From positions 62,001-126,000 of the forward strand of contig LSIB01000163.1 of NCBI GenBank assembly GCA_001556025.1: 64,000 bases of DNA. The letters run 5' to 3'. The notes under the pieces were generated by a model, which was not told the origin of the DNA, did no database searches, and was given only the letters and a program-made list of their open reading frames with translations. Below, piece after piece: positions 17,064-24,302 of the stretch (its first letter is position 1; every line of letters begins with the position of its first letter). The position numbers and the translations under genes are program-made. Source of the stretch: Rhizobiales bacterium CCH3-A5. GTDB lineage: Bacteria; Pseudomonadota; Alphaproteobacteria; Rhizobiales; Beijerinckiaceae.

Positions 17064-17682
17064 GGAACTTACGATTCTTGTCATCGGAGTGACCGCGCTC
17101 ACTTGGTTCGCCGTCGCCTATTTGAATGGGTTGCCAACGACATGGTGGTCGGCGGCCAAGCCATTTTTAACAGCTATTACCGTCGCGGGCGTAGCGCTTT
17201 GGGCATACGAGCGACATTTATGGGACTGGACATTGTTTCGTGGTTGGCTAACGCGCCGCCCATGTCTGAAGGGTGTTTGGCAGGTTGAAATTCACGCGGT
17301 TTATATGGACGCTTCCGGAAACGAGGAAACCAAGTTAGTTCATGGTTACGCACAGATCGATCAAACAGCATCGACGTTTTGCTTGCGGATGTTCACTCAA
17401 GAATCTCGGTCGGTTACAGTCGCTCATTCATTTAATATCGATCAAAATGTATTTAGCTTAGCTATAGTTTATGAGAATAAACCGGATATTAGTTTAAGAC
17501 AGAAAAAAAGCGCTTTCCATCAGGGTAGTGCTGTTTTTATTATACGTGGCCACCACCCCGAAAGTTTCTCTGGTGAATACTGGACTGAACGCAAGAGCGT
17601 CGGGAGTCTGATTCTGTCCAATAGAAAGCTGGGCGAGATTTCATCTTTTAATGAAGGTGGAAAAATTTATCACGGCAACTAA
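17056..17682 (+). CDS. Cap15-like 2TM/beta-barrel cyclic-nucleotide effector
   Basis: From the ATG at 17056 the protein has 208 residues; an ATG at 17047 is an alternative. Two membrane helices (about 5-23, LTILVIGVTALTWFAVAYL, and 33-50, PFLTAITVAGVALWAYE) are followed by FRGWLTRRPCLKGVWQVEI. A beta-rich domain then carries YAQIDQTASTFCLRMFTQES, GSAVFIIRG and FSGEYWTERKSVGSLILS. This order matches the SMODS-associated 2TM beta-strand-rich (Cap15) family, whose barrel binds a cyclic dinucleotide and whose helices then disrupt the inner membrane. Its start overlaps the previous stop (ATGCGTAA), so the two are translated together. It faces away from the CBASS pair. It is AT-rich like the rest of the cargo. 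Confidence 0.72.
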   Translation: MRKELTILVIGVTALTWFAVAYLNGLPTTWWSAAKPFLTAITVAGVALWAYERHLWDWTLFRGWLTRRPCLKGVWQVEIHAVYMDASGNEETKLVHGYAQIDQTASTFCLRMFTQESRSVTVAHSFNIDQNVFSLAIVYENKPDISLRQKKSAFHQGSAVFIIRGHHPESFSGEYWTERKSVGSLILSNRKLGEISSFNEGGKIYHGN

Positions 17683-17938
17683 GATTTTGAAACCTATCTA
17701 GCCGTCTCGTTAGCGATATCAGTGGCCGAAACGCTCCTTCGTCTCCATGCACGAAAGCATGGTGCAGGGTCCAGGGCGGCATACGCCCCCGGTTGCGCTC
17801 CATCGGCAATCACGGTGGCCTGGGCGGGGTCTTGGGGAGGGGCACGGAGGCCTTTCCCTAAGCGCGATGAAACGGCGGACGTATCGCTTGGCGCATGGAG
17901 GCTCGACGCCGGAATGCGCCATTGGCTTGGGGGTGCAC

Positions 17939-17994
17939 GGGGGCGCGCTAGCGGCCCCCTGCCAAGATTGCGGTACTACACCGCACATCTTGCC
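17939..17994. other. Candidate origin of transfer (oriT) with nic-like site
   Basis: Within the gene-free stretch 17683-18059 there are two adjacent inverted repeats. The first is GGGGGC (17939-17944) with GCCCCC (17954-17959), separated by GCGCTAGCG. The second is AAGATTGCGGT (64-74 of the 17900s) with ACCGCA-C-ATCTT (17980-17991), around an ACTAC loop. The right arm runs into CATCTTGCC (17986-17994), close to the YATCCTGY nick consensus of IncP/VirD2-type relaxases. A smaller hairpin, CCATGC/GCATGG, lies at 17745-17762. In the excised circle this site would be about 3.5 kb from mobC. The function is inferred. Confidence 0.5.
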
Positions 17995-18059
17995 TTCTCC
18001 CTTATCGCTTTGCTGGTCTCAAAATCAGGGATGATGCACGGCTGGTCATGCCAGCTCTC

Positions 18060-18350
18060 TTACACGGCCAGGCGCTTCACATTGCTCTTATGGACGATTG
18101 CCAGAACGGTGATGCCGCTCGGTGCTTCTTCATACAGGATGATGTGCGATCCGTGTTCGTGACGTCTCACACCGGGGCGGATGCTATCGGCCTTGCGGCC
18201 CATGTGTGGCGTGTCGGCGATCAACTGGAAAATGTGCTCCAGCCCTGCGGCATAGGCTTCGGCCTGCCGCGATCCGAATTGCTTCATGCCGTAGAGCGTC
18301 AGCTCGAACAGGTCGGCGTCGGCGCGTTCGGTGAGGTTGTAGCTACTCAC
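18060..18350 (-). CDS. parE: ParE-type toxin (RelE/ParE superfamily)
   Basis: This 96-residue protein has the ParE pattern: a starting strand YNLTERADADLFELTLYG, helix QFGSRQAEAYAAGLEHIFQLI, then PHMGRKADSIRPGVRRHEHGSHIILYEE and a C-terminal strand VLAIVHKSNV. ParE proteins poison DNA gyrase. Its start overlaps the end of the antitoxin gene by eight bases, the usual ParD-ParE order. On a mobile element the pair would promote maintenance. The upstream 377-base gap belongs to the putative oriT region, not to this gene. Confidence 0.88.
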   Translation of the reverse strand: MSSYNLTERADADLFELTLYGMKQFGSRQAEAYAAGLEHIFQLIADTPHMGRKADSIRPGVRRHEHGSHIILYEEAPSGITVLAIVHKSNVKRLAV

Positions 18351-18612
18351 TCACGAACCCGTCGGCCTTGGCCTGCTTCTTGGCGCGGGCGACGATGTCG
18401 GACACGGAATTTTTGCTGATGCCGCTCGCGCGGGAGTCGTCGACGATGCGGCGAAGGTCGTCGAGCGAAAGCTCGGGATGGGCGCGGCGCTCACGATCGC
18501 GGCGGACGAGGTCGCGCACGTAATCGCTCGTGCTGGCGTACTCGCCTTCCTTGATCTGCGCCTCGATCCAGTCCTTCATCGGATCTGGCAGGGAAATTGT
18601 CATGGTCGCCAT
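18343..18612 (-). CDS. parD: ParD-type antitoxin (ribbon-helix-helix)
   Basis: The 89-residue protein begins with a ribbon-helix-helix DNA-binding domain (MTISLPDPMKDWIEAQIKEG, then YASTSDYVRDLVRRDRERR). A charged, flexible C-terminal half, which would wrap around the toxin, ends SDIVARAKKQAKADGFVSE. The ATG at 18612 has GGAGG seven bases ahead; a second ATG nine bases later is less likely. It precedes and overlaps parE and should repress its own promoter in the AT-rich gap 18613-18693. Confidence 0.88.
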   Translation of the reverse strand: MATMTISLPDPMKDWIEAQIKEGEYASTSDYVRDLVRRDRERRAHPELSLDDLRRIVDDSRASGISKNSVSDIVARAKKQAKADGFVSE

Positions 18613-18693
18613 GGGGCACCTCCTATTTCCACCATCATATCAAAAATAAGCAAAAATCACAAATATTCTTATTCAGGCGTTCGAATCCCGCGG

Positions 18694-19260
18694 CTAAAGT
18701 GTCGTTTTGGTTGTCGGGTGCCCAATTTCCCGCGAAAAGGCGGTGTCGGCGGCAAGGGCGCGCGCCTTCTCTCGACGAAGCCAAAATCGATTAGCGACTC
18801 CTCGCTTCTCCATAGTTACGGGCCGGTTCAATGGGCCTGACATTGCGATGAAGGCCAGGATTTCATCGTAATGCGCCTTTGCAAAGCGATCGCCGAGTTC
18901 GGCGGTCTTATCGAAACGATAGATCAGCTCAGCTTCATGAAAGGGCCGCGTTTTCAGAGTGATCCCTGAACGGCGGCTCAATTCCTTCTCGATGTAACGG
19001 AATAAGACGCTGTCATCCCAATTGCCCTGTTCTTGATACTCTTTCACTTTCAGGTACGGACTCATCTTCATGTAGAGGAGCAAGTCGTTCATCCTGACCC
19101 GGATGAGGTGGTAAATATTGCGGATCGTCACGTAGCTGATCGGCAACTGCCGCGCGGCTTCCGAAGGTTGCACGCCCTCGGCATAGAACCGGATGATGCG
19201 CTTGATGTGATAGTCGGACAGCTTGGTCGAGGCGAGGTAGCGGCTCTTACGCTTTTGCAT
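18694..19260 (-). CDS. Helix-turn-helix protein of the mobile element, function unknown
   Basis: The 188-residue protein has a clear N-terminal helix-turn-helix (LSDYHIKRIIRFYAEGVQPS, then EAARQLPISYVTIRNIYHLI) of the transposase/resolvase-like type. A basic helical part (VRMNDLLLYMKMSPYLKVKEY) and a C-terminal region with no motif I know follow. It is not part of an insertion sequence: there are no terminal repeats and no DDE motif. It is divergent from the recombinase operon, and the 232-base gap between them contains a perfect palindrome. A role as regulator of excision or as directionality factor is plausible but unproven. Confidence 0.6.
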   Translation of the reverse strand: MQKRKSRYLASTKLSDYHIKRIIRFYAEGVQPSEAARQLPISYVTIRNIYHLIRVRMNDLLLYMKMSPYLKVKEYQEQGNWDDSVLFRYIEKELSRRSGITLKTRPFHEAELIYRFDKTAELGDRFAKAHYDEILAFIAMSGPLNRPVTMEKRGVANRFWLRREKARALAADTAFSREIGHPTTKTTL

Positions 19261-19405
19261 TCGACGCTCCAGTGACGAAAGCCGTAAGACGCTGAAATAC
19301 GGTCAGTTTTTCAACCCGTCGTTTCAGAGACGACGGCGTTTGCTTATCAACTCCATTTGCCAAACGGCGGCTCAATCCCAACACTGAATACTAACGCCAG
19401 AGTTA

Positions 19406-19429
19406 TGTCTAGGATAAAAAACCTAGACA
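19406..19429. promoter_or_regulatory. Palindromic operator in front of the recombinase operon
   Basis: TGTCTAGG and CCTAGACA form a perfect eight-base inverted repeat separated by eight A/T bases. The right arm includes TAGACA (19424-19429), and TATAGT follows 15 bases later (19445-19450). A regulator bound here would therefore cover the likely -35 of the 19493-21466 transcript. The divergent helix-turn-helix protein at 18694 is the obvious candidate binder. Symmetry is seen directly; function is inferred. Confidence 0.5.
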
Positions 19430-19492
19430 GGAATGAATTCTTATTATAGTCTGTTCGATCATCTTGGCATGCAGACAGAAAGGAGGCCGCCG

Positions 19493-19840
19493 ATGAACAT
19501 CGTCGACAAAGCCTCCGCGCAAAGCGAGGTGGGAGCCGTCACAATGTCTGACGACATGAACCGATACCGCCACCACGTCGATCATCTCGATCTTCCGGAC
19601 GAGCGCAAGGTCGAGCTCCTGCGCTCGGTCTGGCAAATCATGCGCTCGTTCGTCGACCGCGCTTTTGGCGAGGACGCTTCGCAACTTGCGCGCAAGGATG
19701 GGGATGAAATTCAGGTTGCGCGTGAAACGCGATTCCCGGCTGTGGTATCTTCGGGTCATCACATCAACCCAGGAGAACGAGTTCTCAAGGCCGCCTTCCA
19801 GAAGGGCGTTGGCCGAGGACGCCGGAAGGAGAAGCGCTAG
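19493..19840 (+). CDS. Small protein upstream of the serine recombinase, function unknown
   Basis: This 115-residue protein starts at an ATG with a near-perfect ribosome site (AAAGGAGG, seven bases ahead); a more upstream ATG (19433) lacks one. A central conserved-looking segment, HVDHLDLPDERKVELLRSVW followed by QIMRSFVDRAFG, is a helix pair. The C-terminus is strongly basic (VGRGRRKEKR). It ends four bases before the recombinase start, so the two are co-translated. From memory, similar short genes precede recombinases of this type in other Hyphomicrobiales; a directionality or accessory role is likely but unproven. Confidence 0.65.
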   Translation: MNIVDKASAQSEVGAVTMSDDMNRYRHHVDHLDLPDERKVELLRSVWQIMRSFVDRAFGEDASQLARKDGDEIQVARETRFPAVVSSGHHINPGERVLKAAFQKGVGRGRRKEKR

Positions 19841-19843
19841 CCC

Positions 19844-21466
19844 ATGAATGCCGCGAAACTGCAAAAGGCGGTCATTTACTGCCGCGTGTCTGGTTCCAAA
19901 CAGGTGCGCGAGGGAGATGGTTTGCGCGGTCAGGAAACGCGGTGCCGCGAGTTCGCAGCGTATAAGGGCTATGATGTCGTCGACGTTTTCCGCGATGACA
20001 TTTCGGGTAGTAGCACGGCGCGCCCGGCGATGACGGCGATGCTTCAGCTTTTGAAAAAGAGCCGCGCCAAGGGTTGTGTCGTCATCATCGACGACATCAG
20101 CCGCTTCGCCCGTGATGTGCGTGGTCATTGGGAATTGCGCGATCTGCTCCGCGCCGCTGGCGGCAAGCTCGAAAGCCCATCGATCGAGTTCGGTGAGGAT
20201 TCGGATTCGATCCTTGTCGAAAACCTGCTGGCGTCTGTGTCTCAGCATCAGCGTCAAAAGAACGCGGAACAAACGACCAACCGTATGCGCGCCCGCGCCA
20301 TGAATGGCTATTGGGTGACGAAAGCGCCGATTGGTTATCGCTATGAGCGCGTTGCCGGGCACGGCAAGCTTCTGGTGCGCAATGAGCCGCTGGCCACGAT
20401 CGTCGCCGATGCGCTCGAAGGATACGCCAGCGGTCGCCTTCAATCGATGACGGAGGTGAAGCGCTTCCTCGAAAGCCAGCCTGCCTATCCGCGCAACAGC
20501 AATAACGAGGTGCATATCGGGCGCGTCGAGGAAATGTTCGACCGCGCCGTTTATGCGGGTCACATCACGCATAAGGATTGGGGTTTGCACCTCGTCCCTG
20601 GAAAGCACGAGCCGCTCATTCCGCTTGCGACGTGGCAGGCGATCCAGGAGCGCCGCTACGGCAAGCCCAAGGTGCCTTCGCGTGTCGACCTGTCCGAAGA
20701 CTTCCCCCTGCGCGGGTTCGTTCGCTGTGCGTCGTGCTCGGAGCCTCTAACCGCGTGCTGGTCGAAAGGCCGGAGCGCGCGCTACCCGTATTACCTCTGC
20801 GACACGCGCGGCTGTTCCGAGTCTCGCAAGTCCATCCGCCGTGAGAAGATCGAAGGCGAGTTCGAGACCCTGCTTCGCTCGCTCCAGCCGTCCGAGGGCC
20901 TGTTCAATCTCGCCTTCGATATGTTCCGAGATCAGTGGGATGCCAAGCTCGTAAGCGCGCGCACGCAAGGGGCATCGCTCGAAAGCGAAATCAAGCTCGT
21001 CGAGAAAAAGGTCGATCAGCTCCTTGATCGCATCGTCGACGCGTCGAGCGATTCCGTCGTCCGCGCCTATGAGAAGCGGATCAAGGAACTGGAGATGAAG
21101 AAGGCGGTGATGCGCGACAAGATCGCGAATTGCGGCAAGCCGCTCAAGAGCTTTAGCGAGACTTATCGAACCGCCTTCGACTTCCTCGCAAGCCCTTGCA
21201 AGCTATGGAATTCTCCGCACATCGAAGATCGCCGCGCGGTGCTCAAACTCGTGTTCGCAGAGCCTCTGCCCTATGCGCGCGGTGAAGGATATCGAACCGC
21301 GCAAATCTCCATGCCCTTTAAAGTGTTAGGAGGCATAAAAATGGCTAAAAATGAAGTGGTGCCCCTGGCCGGAATCGAACCAGCACTCCTTGCGGAACTC
21401 GATTTTGAGTCGAGCGCGTCTACCAATTCCGCCACAGGGGCCCGTTGCGGGCGGCCGGGACTATAG
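19844..21466 (+). CDS. Large serine recombinase (integrase) whose frame runs into tRNA-Leu
   Basis: In the integrated state it has 540 residues. An N-terminal resolvase domain carries the nucleophile serine in IYCRVSGSKQV (Ser16) and RFARDVRGH. A recombinase domain follows, then a zinc ribbon (RCASCSEPLTACW and YYLCDTRGCSES) and a coiled coil at about 380-440. The enzyme would integrate and excise the element. From about residue 505 the frame crosses the element boundary and reads the tRNA gene backwards (VPLAGIEPALLAELDFE, then SSASTNSATGA). The native C-terminus in the excised circle must therefore differ. It is downstream of, and coupled to, the gene at 19493. Confidence 0.93.
   Translation: MNAAKLQKAVIYCRVSGSKQVREGDGLRGQETRCREFAAYKGYDVVDVFRDDISGSSTARPAMTAMLQLLKKSRAKGCVVIIDDISRFARDVRGHWELRDLLRAAGGKLESPSIEFGEDSDSILVENLLASVSQHQRQKNAEQTTNRMRARAMNGYWVTKAPIGYRYERVAGHGKLLVRNEPLATIVADALEGYASGRLQSMTEVKRFLESQPAYPRNSNNEVHIGRVEEMFDRAVYAGHITHKDWGLHLVPGKHEPLIPLATWQAIQERRYGKPKVPSRVDLSEDFPLRGFVRCASCSEPLTACWSKGRSARYPYYLCDTRGCSESRKSIRREKIEGEFETLLRSLQPSEGLFNLAFDMFRDQWDAKLVSARTQGASLESEIKLVEKKVDQLLDRIVDASSDSVVRAYEKRIKELEMKKAVMRDKIANCGKPLKSFSETYRTAFDFLASPCKLWNSPHIEDRRAVLKLVFAEPLPYARGEGYRTAQISMPFKVLGGIKMAKNEVVPLAGIEPALLAELDFESSASTNSATGARCGRPGL
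21357..21441 (-). tRNA. tRNA-Leu (anticodon CAA)
   Basis: On the minus strand the 85-base sequence begins GCCCCTGTGGCGGAATTGG and ends CAGGGGCACCA. The acceptor stem GCCCCTG pairs with CAGGGGC, followed by discriminator A and an encoded CCA. The anticodon stem CTCGA/TCGAG closes the loop CTCAAAA, giving anticodon CAA. The T-arm contains GGTTCGATTCC, and the variable region is the longer kind expected for leucine. It marks the right end of the mobile element. Confidence 0.95.
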
Positions 21467-21617
21467 CGAAGGCGCTGGGCGGGTCAATGACTGCGGGAAC
21501 GGCTTTGTCTATGCCGGCGCGCGGATCGCGCGCATAGCCTCGCGCGCCGGTCGCGCTATCATTTCGCCGCAACTCCGGTCACAAGGTCGTCTGGAATTCA
21601 GATCGCCGAGCACGCCC

Positions 21618-22145
21618 GTGACAGCCTCCACCTTCATCACCGCAGACGCAGCCTCCAGGCTGACGCCACGGCGCGTCATCCTGCTGGTCGGCCTCGGCTG
21701 CCTTGCGCTGATCGCCGGGGCCTGGTTCTTCGAACTGGTCTGGGGTCTGCGGCCGTGCAAGCTCTGCCTCGAACAGCGCCTGCCGCATTATGCCGCGATC
21801 GGGCTCGGCGCCGCCGGCTTCGTTCTGGCGCGTTCGACGCGGCTGCAATGGCTGGCGTTGCTGGGGCTCGCCGGCCTGATGGCATGGAGCACGGGGCTCG
21901 GGGTCTATCACGCCGGCGTCGAATGGGGCTGGTTCGCCGGGCCCAATGATTGCGGCGGCGCGGCGGCGCCTGCGGCCGGCGGCATGCAGGACTTCATGAA
22001 GCAACTCCAGACGACGCGCATCGTCGCCTGCACGGAGGCCGCCTGGCGCTTCCTCGGCTTGTCGCTCGCCGGCTGGAACGCGCTCGCCTCGCTCGGACTG
22101 TTCGGGCTCGCGCTGGCGGGACTGTCGAAGACCCGCCGCGCCTGA
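21618..22145 (+). CDS. dsbB: Disulfide bond formation protein B
   Basis: From a GTG start at 21618 the protein has 175 residues and four membrane helices (VILLVGLGCLALIAGAWFFE being the first). The DsbB active site is visible as RPCKLCLEQRLPHYAA (CxxC). The second cysteine pair lies in the periplasmic loop at PNDCGG and RIVACTEAAW. It would reoxidise a periplasmic DsbA and pass electrons to quinone. No in-frame ATG lies after the tRNA, and upstream codons read through the tRNA gene, so GTG is the best start. It is the first chromosomal gene past the element. Confidence 0.87.
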   Translation: MTASTFITADAASRLTPRRVILLVGLGCLALIAGAWFFELVWGLRPCKLCLEQRLPHYAAIGLGAAGFVLARSTRLQWLALLGLAGLMAWSTGLGVYHAGVEWGWFAGPNDCGGAAAPAAGGMQDFMKQLQTTRIVACTEAAWRFLGLSLAGWNALASLGLFGLALAGLSKTRRA

Positions 22146-22149
22146 AGGC

Positions 22150-23361
22150 TCAGGCGGCTGCGCGCTCCTGCCAGCCCTGCCCAAGTTCCTCGGTGACGAG
22201 GCCGACCCAGTAGCGCACACCGTCGGGGATGATCGCGTCGTTGAAATCGTAGCGCGGCGTGTGCAGACCGTCGAACGTGCCGTCGGGCCGCACGCCGTTG
22301 CCGATCCGCATGAAGGCGCCGGGCACCGCCTTCATCATCTCGGCGAAATCCTCGCCGCCCGTGCCGGGCTTGATCGCGCCATTGACTTGGTCCGCACCGA
22401 CCGCGCGCGCGGCGGCGGCCACGGCGACGGCGACCTGGTCAGGCTGGTTGAGCAGGGCGCTGGGCCCGCGGTGGTAGGACGCCCTGGCCGTGCAGCCCCA
22501 GGCCTGGGCGGTCGCCGCCGCGAGTTCGGCGATGCGGCGCTCGATCATGTCGCGCACCTTTGGCTCATAGCTGCGGGCCGTGCCGCCGATCGACAGTTCC
22601 GACGGCACGACATTGGCGGCCTCGGTCGAACCCGAGTGGATATAGCCGACGCTGATCACGGCGGTGTCGAGCGGGGCGACATTGCGCCCGACGATGCCCT
22701 GCAGCCCGAGGACGAAATGCGCCTGAGCATAGGTGATGTCGGTGGAGAGATGCGGCTGCGAGCCGCCATGTCCGCCGACGCCCTTGAAGACCACGCTCCA
22801 GCTATCGGCGGCCGCCAGCATCGGACCGACGCAGGTGCCGAACTGGCCCTCCGGCATGCCCGGCGAATTGTGCAGCCCGTAGATCGCATCGCAGGGGAAG
22901 CGCTCGAACAGTCCGTCGGCCAGCATGGCGAGCGCGCCGCCGCGCCCCTCCTCCGCCGGCTGGAAGATCAGTGTCACGGTGCCGCCGAAATCGCGGTTCT
23001 GCGCGAGATAGCCGGCCGCGCCGAGCAGCATGGTGGTGTGGCCGTCATGGCCGCAGGCATGCATCTTTCCGGGGATCGTCGAGGCATGGGCCAGGCCGGT
23101 CTGCTCCTCCAGCGCCAGGCAATCCATGTCGGCGCGCAGGCCTATGGCGCGCTGGCCTGCGCCCTTGCCCCGGATGACGCCGACCACGCCGGTCCCGCCG
23201 ACGCCTTCCGTGACCTCGACGCCCCATTTCTTCAGTCGGGCGGCGACGAGCGCGGCCGTGCGGTGCTCCTCGAGCCCGAGCTCGGGATGGGCATGGATGT
23301 CGCGCCGGATCGCGGTGAGCTCCGCATGGTTCGCGGCAAGCCATTGGTCGAGTGAAGTCAT
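22150..23361 (-). CDS. M20 family amidohydrolase (hippurate hydrolase/aminoacylase-like)
   Basis: The 403-residue protein shows the M20D pattern: RRDIHAHPELGLEEHRTA, ADMDCLALEE, the metal site HACGHDGHTTMLLGAA and the catalytic glutamate in FQPAEEGRGGALAML. A dimerisation domain contains FKGVGGHGGSQPHLSTD, and the last ligand region is GTGGEDFAEMM. Such enzymes remove acyl groups from N-acyl amino acids or related amides in the cytoplasm. It converges with dsbB, with four bases between the stops. The substrate cannot be deduced from the context. Confidence 0.9.
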   Translation of the reverse strand: MTSLDQWLAANHAELTAIRRDIHAHPELGLEEHRTAALVAARLKKWGVEVTEGVGGTGVVGVIRGKGAGQRAIGLRADMDCLALEEQTGLAHASTIPGKMHACGHDGHTTMLLGAAGYLAQNRDFGGTVTLIFQPAEEGRGGALAMLADGLFERFPCDAIYGLHNSPGMPEGQFGTCVGPMLAAADSWSVVFKGVGGHGGSQPHLSTDITYAQAHFVLGLQGIVGRNVAPLDTAVISVGYIHSGSTEAANVVPSELSIGGTARSYEPKVRDMIERRIAELAAATAQAWGCTARASYHRGPSALLNQPDQVAVAVAAAARAVGADQVNGAIKPGTGGEDFAEMMKAVPGAFMRIGNGVRPDGTFDGLHTPRYDFNDAIIPDGVRYWVGLVTEELGQGWQERAAA

Positions 23362-23445
23362 GGTCGGTCCCGAGACGTCACGCCGCGATGCTCGGCGCGT
23401 TCAGCCTTCGAAACAAAACCTCTCGGGGGCGGGCGTCAACCCGCC

Positions 23446-24054
23446 TCACGGCTCCAGCTCGGAATCCCAGTAGAGATAATCGAGCCAGCTCTCGTGCAGA
23501 TAGTTTGGAGGGAACAGTTTTCCGTTGCGGTGAAGGTCGTTCACCGTCGGCGCGTAGGCCTTCTGCATCGGGAACATGTCGACCACGGCCGGCATCTTGT
23601 CGCCCTTGCGCAGGTTGCAGGGCGAGCAGGCGGCGACGACGTTCTCCCAGGTCGTCAGGCCGCCCTTGGAGCGCGGGATGACATGGTCGAAGGTCAGCTC
23701 CTCGCGCGAGGAGCAGTACTGGCAGGAGAAGCGGTCGCGCAGGAAAACGTTGAACCTCGTGAAGGCCGGCGTCCGCGAGGGCTTGATGTAGGTCTTCAGC
23801 GAGACGACCGAAGGCAGCCGCATGTCGAAGCTTGGGCTGCGCACCACCGTGTCGTATTCGGAGACGATGTTAACGCGGTCCATGAAGACCGCCTTGATCG
23901 CGTCCTGCCAGCTCCAGAGCGAAAGGGGGTAATAGCTCAGCGGCCGGAAATCGGCATTGAGCACGAGCGCCGGACACCCATCCGGCGACGCCATCTGATG
24001 CATCACATGCGCCGTCAAACCCGCCGCACCTCCGCTGATCGGAGCGGGACTCAT
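23446..24054 (-). CDS. HNH endonuclease family protein
   Basis: The 202-residue protein has a conserved N-terminal segment (ALVLNADFRPLSYYPLSLW). An HNH core follows with two zinc-binding CxxC pairs, FSCQYCSSREELTFDHVIPR and VVAACSPCNLRKGDK; the catalytic histidine is in FDHVIPRSKGG. Chromosomal copies of this type are widespread in alphaproteobacteria and stand alone, without a restriction partner; here too there is no methylase or Cas gene nearby. Its biological role is not established. The start at 24054 is the first in-frame ATG. Confidence 0.85.
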   Translation of the reverse strand: MSPAPISGGAAGLTAHVMHQMASPDGCPALVLNADFRPLSYYPLSLWSWQDAIKAVFMDRVNIVSEYDTVVRSPSFDMRLPSVVSLKTYIKPSRTPAFTRFNVFLRDRFSCQYCSSREELTFDHVIPRSKGGLTTWENVVAACSPCNLRKGDKMPAVVDMFPMQKAYAPTVNDLHRNGKLFPPNYLHESWLDYLYWDSELEP

Positions 24055-24162
24055 CCCGCCACTGAATCAATGTAAGCGCGAGACGACAGGAATGTGAAGG
24101 GGATGCGGCGTTTGCGCGTGCGAGGGCGGCATGACGATCGAAGGACGCCGTTCGTAAACGCT

Positions 24163-24270
24163 CGTCATTCCGGACAAGCCGCGCAGCGACGCAGATCAGG
24201 GATCCATCATAGGGATCGACAATGCCTTATGATGAATCCCGGGTCTATGCTTCGCGTGCCCGGGATGACG
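24163..24270. repeat. Palindromic repeat, GTCATTCCGGAC type
   Basis: This 108-bp element starts CGTCATTCCGGACAAGCC and ends GTGCCCGGGATGACG, with inner inverse segments GGGATCCATCAT and ATGATGAATCCC. It fills the gap between the HNH gene and the 3-hydroxybutyryl-CoA dehydrogenase gene. It shares GGGATCCATCATAGGG with the element at 33559-33667, in the same orientation, so both belong to one dispersed family. Confidence 0.8.
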
Positions 24271-24302
24271 GCACTTCGATGAATGACGCGTGTTCGTCGG
24301 AC

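Larger units (their letters stand above)
10539..21356. mobile_element. Integrative mobilisable element next to tRNA-Leu, carrying two nucleotide-signalling defence units
   Basis: The element runs from a near-copy of the tRNA-Leu 3' end (TGGTGCGCCT, 10539) to the tRNA itself (TGGTGCCCCT, 21357). It encodes MobC- and relaxase-like proteins, a coupling protein, a candidate oriT, ParDE and a large serine recombinase at the tRNA end. There is no mating-pair-formation (VirB/Trb) set, so it is probably mobilisable rather than self-transmissible. The cargo at 14485-17682 is strikingly AT-rich compared with both the element's own mobility genes and the chromosome, indicating separate acquisition. The right boundary is well supported by context. 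The left boundary rests on a ten-base match and is tentative. Confidence 0.75.

Noticed and set aside
17719..18162. Overlapping open frames of 70-146 codons in the gap between the Cap15-like gene and parE
   Set aside because: They have no ribosome sites and no motifs, and they run through inverted repeats that look like a transfer origin.
18665..18695. GGCGTTCGAATCCCGCGGC as a tRNA T-arm
   Set aside because: There is no acceptor or anticodon arm on either side, so it is an isolated resemblance.
18694..19260. The helix-turn-helix gene as an insertion-sequence transposase
   Set aside because: It has no DDE/DEDD motif, terminal inverted repeats or target duplication.
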